DNA from: Bacteroidales bacterium
GTDB lineage: Bacteria > Bacteroidota > Bacteroidia > Bacteroidales > UBA7960
Length of the DNA stretch: 12,028 bases
Assembly: GCA_003557965.1 (NCBI GenBank)
Contig: PWND01000208.1
Span: 1 to 12,028, forward strand
Direction: 5' to 3'
Below, piece after piece: positions 6,867-12,028 of the stretch (position 1 is the first letter of the stretch; each line of letters opens with the position of its first letter). A model generated the notes under the pieces. That model searched no databases. It saw only the letters and a list, made by a program, of their open reading frames with translations, and was not told the DNA's origin. The translations under genes and the position numbers were made by a program.

Positions 6867-8198
6867 TTAAGCAGGATAAATTTTTGCGGAAAAAATTTTG
6901 CTGGTAGTTGGTTTTATTGCATATCTGTTATCAGGCCGGTGATTTACAACCCAAACAATATCATTGCCGGATTCTAATACCATTACTTCTTCTTTTTTGT
7001 GAAGAGGCATTTTAATATCTATTAAAAAATCGCTTATTTTTTTACTTCCCTTCATTCCAAAAGGGTGGAAAGCATCGCCTTTTTCCCACTTTCGTAAAAT
7101 TAAAGGAAACTTAAGCTTGTCATAGTCAATTGAGCAGCAATTACTTTCTTTAGATATTTCAATATCCGGCATGTAGTCAATAATTTCAGACTTAAAAACA
7201 AGGTTGTTATCTAATTTATACACTTGCCATGGGTCAATTTTTATTTCTGTAATATTGTTTTCTTTTTTCGGAGTAATAATAAACACATCCCTGTCTTTAA
7301 TAATTTTGTAGCTATCCGACTCATAGTATTTTCCGGGCTGTGATTTTACAGTTCGTTTAATAAGCTTTGTTTGTTTAGCAGAAAACCCAAAATCCTTTAT
7401 CAGGTGATATAGCAGCGTTTCTCTTTCAGGGTAATTATTTATTTTTTTTACATAAATAAAAAACTCGGAGCCTTTTTTCTCGATAACTTTTTCTTTCTCA
7501 AGCAGGTGCATGAGAAGGTTTTCAGTTTTTTGTGCAATAGTTGAAAGGCCGGAAAAGTGTTTAATTGCTTGGGGGTTAATATCTTTAAGGTGTGGAATTA
7601 CTTCATTTCTGATTTTGTTTCTTGAGTAGTTATTAGAAGAATTTGAAGAATCTGTCCGGTATTTTAGTTTATGTTTATTAACAAAATCTACAATTTCTGA
7701 TTTTTGAAAACCCATCAGGGGCCTTATTACATGGTTGTTTTTCACAGGGATTCCGCTTATCCCTGCATATCCGGTACCACGGGCAATGTTAAACAACATT
7801 GTTTCGGCATTATCATTTAGGTGATGAGCAGTAGCAATAAGGCTTAAGTTATGATTTTTTCGCACCTCCTCAAGCCATTTATATCTAAGCTCCCTGGCGG
7901 CCGTTTGAATAGATAAGCCCTTTTCTTTTGAGTATTCTGAAGTGTTAAAAGAATTACTAAAGAAAGAAACATTATACTTTTCGGCAATTTTTCGGCAAAA
8001 AATTTCATCTTCATCAGCTTCATCGCCCCGTAGCTTAAAGTTACAATGAGCAATATCAAACTTAAGCCCGGCAAGAAAAAACATGTGTGCCATAGCAACA
8101 GAGTCAACCCCACCACTAACCGCCAATAAAGTTTTATCTTCCCACTTTATTAGTTTATTGTTATCGATAAAATCAAAAAAATGAATGATCCAGTTCAT
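6867..8198 (-). CDS. tilS: tRNA(Ile)-lysidine synthase TilS
   Basis: TilS modifies C34 of the CAU-anticodon isoleucine tRNA to lysidine in the cytoplasm, making it read AUA; it is normally essential. With the start used here the protein has 443 residues. The PP-loop ATP pyrophosphatase signature SGGVDS is at 28-33, with HCNFKLRG (51-58), AARELRY, ATAHHLNDNAET (about 120-131) and NIARGTGYAGISGIP. A lysine/arginine-rich stretch SRNKIRNEVIPHL supports tRNA binding. The C-terminal TilS domain shows LRKWEKGDAFHPFGMKGSKKISDFLID and WVVNHRPDNRY. An in-frame ATG at 8249 would add 17 hydrophobic residues unlike the family and overlap the upstream gene by 47 bases. The ATG at 8198 lies 4 bases after that gene's TAA and is preferred, implying coupled expression. 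Confidence 0.95.
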   Translation of the reverse strand: MNWIIHFFDFIDNNKLIKWEDKTLLAVSGGVDSVAMAHMFFLAGLKFDIAHCNFKLRGDEADEDEIFCRKIAEKYNVSFFSNSFNTSEYSKEKGLSIQTAARELRYKWLEEVRKNHNLSLIATAHHLNDNAETMLFNIARGTGYAGISGIPVKNNHVIRPLMGFQKSEIVDFVNKHKLKYRTDSSNSSNNYSRNKIRNEVIPHLKDINPQAIKHFSGLSTIAQKTENLLMHLLEKEKVIEKKGSEFFIYVKKINNYPERETLLYHLIKDFGFSAKQTKLIKRTVKSQPGKYYESDSYKIIKDRDVFIITPKKENNITEIKIDPWQVYKLDNNLVFKSEIIDYMPDIEISKESNCCSIDYDKLKFPLILRKWEKGDAFHPFGMKGSKKISDFLIDIKMPLHKKEEVMVLESGNDIVWVVNHRPDNRYAIKPTTSKIFSAKIYPA

Positions 8199-8202
8199 AA
8201 AA

Positions 8203-10626
8203 TTAAAAATGAAGTCTAATCCCAGGTCCAAATATAGCAAAAAAATCACTCTCTTTTAATAAATATCCCAATCCGAAGTAAATTGGCACACTAAATTTTG
8301 CACTACCTCTAACAGGTTCAACAACAGCAATACCTACAAGCCCAATATCTCTTTTAACATTTTCACTTTCACTAAAGTTAAATGCATTCAAAGCAATAAA
8401 GCCGGCACCAAACTTATAAGGCCTTTTTGCGCCAATTCTGTTAGGGTCGTAAAAGCTAATTTCTGCCAAAACTGAAGTGCTAATACCTGAAAGATTACCA
8501 ATGCCACTTTGGCTAAATTCTTTTACTAACAGTCCTGCAGGAAATGAAACCATAATATCGAATGCGATTTTTCTTTCAACAAAAATTGTTGCTTTATAGC
8601 TTTTCCCGGTAGTATTATATTGATTATCGTTATGTTTTACGGTAATAATTATCTGTGAAAAAGCATCAAGGTTATAAGTTTTTCTAAGCAGGTGGTCATT
8701 AAGCCTGATTGTTTGCTGGTTACAATCAGAGTCGCCATAAAAAGCATATCTTGGCGAGCTTTCACCCGGGCACACAACAATGTTTGAAATAGTTTGAAAG
8801 TCAACTAATTTATTATTCTCATCCAGTATTCTTACTTCAATATTCAGGTACTGTTTTCCATGAAGCCTGTTATTATTGTCAATTTTTTCAGGGTCGAAAA
8901 TTATGTTAATATCCCGTATGGTATTATCATAAAAAACGGGTTGCCTAAAGTGGCTGCCATTAATGGGATAATCAATAGTTCCATAGTTTATTTTAACAAA
9001 ATCCAGGTCGGCAGGCCGCTTATATTCGCGCACCCTTAGTTCGTGCTGTGTAATCTCCCTGTTAAGAAAAACCATAACATTACGTCTTGGGATATCAACA
9101 GGAATAGTAACTTCATAAAATAAGACATTATCACTTTGCCTGATACTATCTTTTCTTTGCATACATCCATCAAAAGAAATATTTGCATCAAGCAAACCGT
9201 TTCCCTCAACTTTTACTTCAATCTTTTCACCAGGATAAACATTAAGGTTGGAAGTCCAGTCGCCACCTTCGCGCAGAATCTCAATTTTTGAAATATCAGG
9301 CCTGTTAACTATGTTAAAGTTAGTCATAAACATAGTTTTTGAGCCATCTTTAATATATAGATAGCCGTCAGTAACCCTGTGTAAATCATAAGTCCTGATA
9401 TCCGCCAAAAGCTTATTATCAGAAGTAATTGATTTGGTATGAATTTCTGCTATCAATGTTCCACCGTCTTCCTGCCGGTCTTCAATTCTGTAGCTTTTTC
9501 TGAGTTCGAAGCCAGTGTGATAATCAAACTGAATCTCTTCACTACGCCTTCTGTCAGGCTCAAAATAAACTACATCTTTGTCTGTATTTACATATTGCAA
9601 GCGACTGGGCTTTACATTAAATTCCAGGTTTAATGTTTTGAAAAAATTTGTCACTTCTTTTTCTTCGCTTACTATGGGATAATTTGTGAATATTTCGAGA
9701 GGCAACACTAATTCGCCGGTTCTGTTGGCACGAACAGACAGTCTTAGTATATTTCCTCTTCCGGTTAATGTGTAATCAATATTATTTGATGATTGCCAGT
9801 CAGGGTATTGTTTTACATTAAATAAATTCCAGCCTGTAATTTCTATATTTTTTTCCTCGCCTCTGAATAATTCGAAATAATCTTTTTCATACTCAATTTC
9901 AGGTAAAAAGTATGGTTGCAGTTTTACCTCTTTGTTTATTCTGTTTTTGCCTGCATCATAGTAACTCAGAATTAATGAAGAATATTCTGACTCAAACAAG
10001 TTGTTAAACCTTATCCTTGTCCTGTAATGATCATTATTAACAAAAACCAGCGAATCCAGTATGTCAAAATCACCGGAGGGTAGTAATATTAAACCTGGAA
10101 TAGGCATACCATCCTTTTCAGGCATAACCCTTACTTCAGCAATAGTCTGGTTATCCTCTACTTTAAAAAACAGATAATTTTCATCCTCATAGGTCAGATT
10201 ATCACGTAAATAATAATATATTTCGTCCTCAATTTTAAAAGCAATGTCAGAAATACTGTTTTCAATCAGTTTGTCAATATGCTCTTTATCCGGTTTTTTG
10301 TAATCACCCAGTTTTTCTTCAGCTTCTTTTTGTTCTTCCGGTTCTTCTTTTTCTTCTGTTTCAGTTGTCTTGTCGTCCTTAGCATCTGCTTCTCTAGGCT
10401 TTTGTACCTCTACATCAATCGTATCATTTATTTCATCACTAACTTCCTGCTTCTGCTCTAAGTGCTCTTTTTTTTCAAAATCTTTTGAGTTATTTACATT
10501 ATTAGTATCAGCTTTTTCCTCAGTGCTAATTGAGTAAATATTCAGATTATTGACGCCTTGGGTATCAATAATATTTATTACAAATAAGGCTAAAAACAAA
10601 CCGGGTAAAATAAAACTTTTTTTCAT
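8203..10626 (-). CDS. Uncharacterised exported protein with acidic linker, beta-rich body and barrel-like C-terminus
   Basis: I do not recognise this 807-residue protein. A signal peptide-like N-terminus (1 to about 24: MKKS then a hydrophobic core) is followed by a very acidic, Glu/Lys-rich low-complexity segment (about 35-122). This resembles a periplasmic spacer or a coiled region. Residues about 123-690 alternate short hydrophobic and charged runs typical of beta-sandwich repeats, possibly several Ig-like domains; no catalytic motif is evident. There are only three cysteines (C488, C619, C635). The last ~120 residues have barrel-like alternation (MVSFPAGLLV, KFGAGFIALNAF, VPIYFGLGYLL) and the chain ends GPGIRLHF. 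A terminal phenylalanine is a known outer-membrane beta-barrel signature. I infer an outer-membrane-anchored surface or periplasmic protein. It sits 4 bases upstream of tilS, an unexpected partner. The start is the only ATG giving the signal peptide. Confidence 0.8.
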   Translation of the reverse strand: MKKSFILPGLFLALFVINIIDTQGVNNLNIYSISTEEKADTNNVNNSKDFEKKEHLEQKQEVSDEINDTIDVEVQKPREADAKDDKTTETEEKEEPEEQKEAEEKLGDYKKPDKEHIDKLIENSISDIAFKIEDEIYYYLRDNLTYEDENYLFFKVEDNQTIAEVRVMPEKDGMPIPGLILLPSGDFDILDSLVFVNNDHYRTRIRFNNLFESEYSSLILSYYDAGKNRINKEVKLQPYFLPEIEYEKDYFELFRGEEKNIEITGWNLFNVKQYPDWQSSNNIDYTLTGRGNILRLSVRANRTGELVLPLEIFTNYPIVSEEKEVTNFFKTLNLEFNVKPSRLQYVNTDKDVVYFEPDRRRSEEIQFDYHTGFELRKSYRIEDRQEDGGTLIAEIHTKSITSDNKLLADIRTYDLHRVTDGYLYIKDGSKTMFMTNFNIVNRPDISKIEILREGGDWTSNLNVYPGEKIEVKVEGNGLLDANISFDGCMQRKDSIRQSDNVLFYEVTIPVDIPRRNVMVFLNREITQHELRVREYKRPADLDFVKINYGTIDYPINGSHFRQPVFYDNTIRDINIIFDPEKIDNNNRLHGKQYLNIEVRILDENNKLVDFQTISNIVVCPGESSPRYAFYGDSDCNQQTIRLNDHLLRKTYNLDAFSQIIITVKHNDNQYNTTGKSYKATIFVERKIAFDIMVSFPAGLLVKEFSQSGIGNLSGISTSVLAEISFYDPNRIGAKRPYKFGAGFIALNAFNFSESENVKRDIGLVGIAVVEPVRGSAKFSVPIYFGLGYLLKESDFFAIFGPGIRLHF

Positions 10627-10668
10627 TACTCTCTATAATTCTGATTTTTACGAATACAATATAAGCTA

Positions 10669-10676
10669 CAAAATTA
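10669..10676 (-). promoter_or_regulatory. Possible -7 box for the envelope-protein / tilS operon
   Basis: Read on the minus strand this is TAATTTTG, a full match to TAnnTTTG, 42 bases upstream of the ATG at 10626. A second TTTTTG run abuts it upstream, but nothing resembles TTTG at the proper -33 spacing. Confidence 0.4.
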
Positions 10677-10746
10677 CAAAAATTGACTTTGTTAATTTTA
10701 ATAACTGAAAATATTAACGTAAATGAAAGAAAAAGTTTTACTGATT

Positions 10747-10775
10747 ACAGCATTAAAGAATGTTAATTTTGCTGT
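10747..10775 (+). other. Imperfect hairpin spanning a possible -7 box
   Basis: ACAGCA (10747-10752) is complementary to TGCTGT (10770-10775), with TTAA/TTAA inside able to extend the stem. The plus-strand -7-like TAATTTTG (10764-10771) lies in its right arm. It could be an operator over a promoter or a chance dyad. Confidence 0.25.
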
Positions 10776-10801
10776 TTAATATATAGTTATTAATTTTATT
10801 G

Positions 10802-10826
10802 TTGGTTTTATAACCAAAACTTTTGG
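10802..10826. promoter_or_regulatory. Nested TTGG/CCAA dyads, operator-like
   Basis: TTGGTT (10802-10807) and AACCAA (10812-10817) form a perfect 6-base inverted repeat around four bases. CCAAAA (10814-10819) and TTTTGG (10821-10826) form a second around one base, sharing CCAA. Three half-sites in alternating orientation suggest a regulator binding site between two divergent genes. There is no T-tract of terminator type on either strand. Confidence 0.35.
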
Positions 10827-10862
10827 GATTATTAAGCTCTTATCTGCCATAATGCAAAAAGA

Positions 10863-10960
10863 ATGAGGGTTTTTTATTAACAAAAGCATTAGAAATAAAA
10901 TACTTGAATACGTAATTAAATGTAAAAACTGATTAATAAACATAATTTATTCAGATGAAA
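10863..10960 (+). repeat. Diverged direct repeat, copy A (cdd leader duplication)
   Basis: This copy shares four ordered words with copy B: ATGAGGGTT (10863-10871), AAAAGCA (10882-10888), TGAATACG (10905-10912) and CAGATGAAA (10952-10960). The gaps between words are 10, 16 and 39 bases, against 10, 15 and 38 in copy B. The DNA between words is A/T-rich and diverged. It ends on the ATG of a 29-codon open frame. Confidence 0.6.
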
Positions 10961-11044
10961 CCCTCATCTACTAAACATATACAAAAGTGCATGTGTAAAC
11001 ATGAGGGTTCCATCGGGATAAAAGCACCTAAATTGAATACATGA
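10955..11044 (+). CDS. Possible 29-residue small protein or leader peptide
   Basis: An ATG-to-TGA frame of 29 codons starts in the context CAGATGAAA, the same nine bases that surround the cdd start codon. The peptide begins MKPSSTKH and contains a C-x-C followed by KH (about residues 12-16), then glycine- and lysine-bearing residues. It is basic and cysteine-containing, with no signal peptide. The frame overlaps the start of repeat copy B, and its TGA lies in that copy's TGAATACG word. I do not recognise it. It may be a true small protein, a leader peptide controlling cdd, or a relic created when the cdd start region was duplicated. Short frames of this size arise by chance. Confidence 0.25.
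   Translation: MKPSSTKHIQKCMCKHEGSIGIKAPKLNT
10958..11009 (+). repeat. Inverted repeat AACCCTCAT / ATGAGGGTT
   Basis: AACCCTCAT (10959-10967) is the exact complement of ATGAGGGTT at 11001-11009, giving a 9-bp stem with a 33-base loop. The longer AAACCCTCAT (10958-10967) also pairs with ATGAGGGTTT at 10863-10872, giving 10 bp with an 85-base loop. The two pairings exclude each other. No T-tract follows the right arm, so it is not a simple terminator. Confidence 0.55.
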
Positions 11045-11096
11045 ATACGCATAATACTAATAATCAATTTGATAACACTAATTTACACAGATGAAA
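11001..11096 (+). repeat. Diverged direct repeat, copy B (ends on the cdd start codon)
   Basis: The words are ATGAGGGTT (11001-11009), AAAAGCA (11020-11026), TGAATACG (11042-11049) and CAGATGAAA (11088-11096). They repeat copy A in the same order with near-identical spacing. The last word contains the cdd ATG (11091-11093). A further TTGAATAC at 11033-11040 sits just before the third word. Confidence 0.6.
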
Positions 11097-11588
11097 AAGA
11101 AAAGTTTATGTATTGATTTTTATGAAGTTGAGGATTTGACGGAATTGTCTGGAGAGGATCGCGAACTTTTGGAAGCAGCCAAAGAAATGACATCAAATGC
11201 TTATGCTCCATATTCAGAATTCTATGTTGGTTCTGCTATTTTGTTAGAGAATGGCAAAGTTGTAAAAGGCAGCAACCAGGAAAATGCAGCATATCCAAGC
11301 GGGATATGTGCAGAGAGGGTAACTATTTTTTCAGCATCAGCCCAATATCCTGATGTAGTAATGAAGACAATAGCTGTTGCTGCCCGTAATCCAAGGCAGG
11401 CAATGGATTATCCAATTTCGCCTTGCGGTTCATGCAGACAGGTTTTACTTGAGTTTGAATTAAAGCAGAAAAACCCAATAAAGATTCTGCTAACCGGTGA
11501 AACCGGTAAAGTTTATATTATTGAAAAAGCTATTGACCTCACTCCAATATCTTTTTCTTCGGATGACTTGAAGAGGCTTTTGTCATAG
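11091..11588 (+). CDS. cdd: Cytidine deaminase
   Basis: This 165-residue enzyme deaminates cytidine and deoxycytidine to uridine and deoxyuridine in cytoplasmic pyrimidine salvage. It is the small, homotetrameric type. The zinc site is CAE (C73, catalytic E75) plus PCGSC (C112, C115), giving three cysteine ligands. NQENAAYPS (63-71) is the nucleoside-binding stretch. YAPYSEFYVGSA (38-49) is the conserved substrate-pocket segment, and the end is the usual TPISFSSDDL. It is slightly longer than the ~130-residue Bacillus enzyme because of an N-terminal extension of about 25 residues. The start at 11091 is the first ATG after upstream stops. The upstream DNA is a diverged duplication whose second copy ends on this ATG. 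A chaN-like gene follows after 40 bases, probably in the same transcript. Confidence 0.95.
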   Translation: MKKKSLCIDFYEVEDLTELSGEDRELLEAAKEMTSNAYAPYSEFYVGSAILLENGKVVKGSNQENAAYPSGICAERVTIFSASAQYPDVVMKTIAVAARNPRQAMDYPISPCGSCRQVLLEFELKQKNPIKILLTGETGKVYIIEKAIDLTPISFSSDDLKRLLS

Positions 11589-11628
11589 ATGTAAATTGAT
11601 TTAAATAAACCTTAAAACCTAAAAGCAT

Positions 11629-12028
11629 ATGTTTTTATCAAAAATTCTTATTTTTTTTACTTTAGTGATATTCACAATTAGCTCACATACGCAACACAAG
11701 CCTGCTTACATTATTTACAACAAATACGGTGAACAGTCTGATTTTTATGAAATGCTCAGAAAATCTTTAGATTCTGATATTGTTTTGTTTGGCGAATTAC
11801 ATAACGATCCAATAGTTCATTGGCTACAGCTTGAGCTAAGTACTTCAATATTTGAGGAAAAAGGGGATAGCTTTGTTTTGGGAGCAGAAATGTTTGAAGC
11901 AGATAACCAATTATTGCTCGATGAGTATCTTGCTGGCTTAATAGCACAACGCAATTTTGAGGCAGAATCTAAGCTTTGGGGTAATTATCACACTGATTAT
12001 AAGCCTTTAGTAGAGTTTGCAAAGGATA
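11629..12028 (+). CDS. ChaN-family (Tiki superfamily) haem/iron-uptake protein, N-terminal part (runs off the right edge)
   Basis: 133 codons are present before the window ends. A signal peptide-like N-terminus (1 to about 20, MFLSKI then hydrophobic) leads into the PF04187-type domain. IVLFGELHNDPIVHW (51-65) carries the GExH motif, followed by LGAEMFEADNQLLLDEYL (84-101) and LWGNYHTDYKPLVEFAK (116-132), the usual ChaN block order. ChaN proteins, for example in Campylobacter, are envelope lipoproteins implicated in haem binding and iron uptake; the Tiki relationship also suggests a protease-like fold. No lipobox cysteine is seen in the signal region, so here it may be exported but not lipidated. 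It starts 40 bases after cdd with no clear Shine-Dalgarno and is likely read from the cdd transcript. The metabolic link to cdd is unclear. Confidence 0.82.
   Translation, partial: MFLSKILIFFTLVIFTISSHTQHKPAYIIYNKYGEQSDFYEMLRKSLDSDIVLFGELHNDPIVHWLQLELSTSIFEEKGDSFVLGAEMFEADNQLLLDEYLAGLIAQRNFEAESKLWGNYHTDYKPLVEFAKD

Larger units (their letters stand above)
10627..11090. other. Divergent regulatory spacer between the envelope-protein gene and cdd
   Basis: This 464-base stretch has no gene over 30 codons and is very A/T-rich. From left to right it holds a possible -7 box for the leftward gene (10669-10676), an imperfect hairpin (10747-10775), nested TTGG/CCAA dyads (10802-10826) and a diverged direct duplication (10863-10960 and 11001-11096). 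An inverted copy of the duplication's 5' word and a 29-codon open frame lie between and across the repeat copies. No well-formed -33/-7 promoter for cdd is visible. TAATTTTG at 10764-10771 is the only full -7 match on the plus strand that I found. Confidence 0.7.

Noticed and set aside
7844..8116. 90-codon minus-strand frame within tilS
   Set aside because: It overlaps the PP-loop region of tilS in another frame and has no independent support.
10279..10461. 60-codon plus-strand frame that looks like a membrane protein
   Set aside because: It is the antisense of the Glu/Lys-rich acidic linker, which reads as Phe/Leu/Ser; this is a composition artefact.
10863..10876. GGGTTTTTT as a possible terminator T-tract
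   Set aside because: No GC-rich stem lies directly upstream, and nothing transcribed rightward ends here.

Overview
The window is about two-thirds A+T and densely coded. It probably comes from a chromosome of a Bacteroidota (Bacteroidetes) member. Three things point there: several start-proximal sites match the Bacteroidetes -7 box TAnnTTTG; clear Shine-Dalgarno sequences are absent; and the gene families (YgfK-like oxidoreductase, CcdA/DsbD fusion, ChaN, M20 amidohydrolase) suit that group. I cannot name a genus. No rRNA, tRNA, CRISPR array, insertion sequence or phage gene was seen.

Left part (1-3122): a leftward, truncated ygfK-like gene (1-669) is divergent from a mocA/mobA-like nucleotidyltransferase (1001-1591). 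This pairing recalls the E. coli ygfJ(mocA)-ygfK locus tied to molybdenum hydroxylases. A leftward mazG-PAP2 phosphatase pair follows (3122 down to 1627), coupled by a TAATG stop/start overlap.

Middle part (3123-8198): a 341-bp divergent spacer precedes a rightward M20 amidohydrolase (3464-4660). Its stop codon interlocks in antisense with that of a leftward three-part DsbD-type thiol:disulfide interchange protein (6732-4657). Further right is tilS; its start is best placed at 8198, four bases after the stop of the upstream gene.

Right part (8203-12028): an uncharacterised 807-residue envelope protein (10626-8203) lies directly upstream of tilS and looks co-transcribed with it. A 464-bp divergent spacer separates it from cytidine deaminase cdd (11091-11588) and a truncated chaN-like gene (11629 onward). 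This spacer is the most unusual part of the window. It carries two diverged copies of a ~97-bp block, each ending in CAGATGAAA. The second copy ends on the cdd start codon and the first on the start codon of a 29-codon open frame. An inverted copy of the block's 5' end lies between them, and nested TTGG/CCAA dyads lie upstream. I see no established new defence or mobile system here. The duplicated cdd leader and the uncharacterised envelope protein are the best leads.
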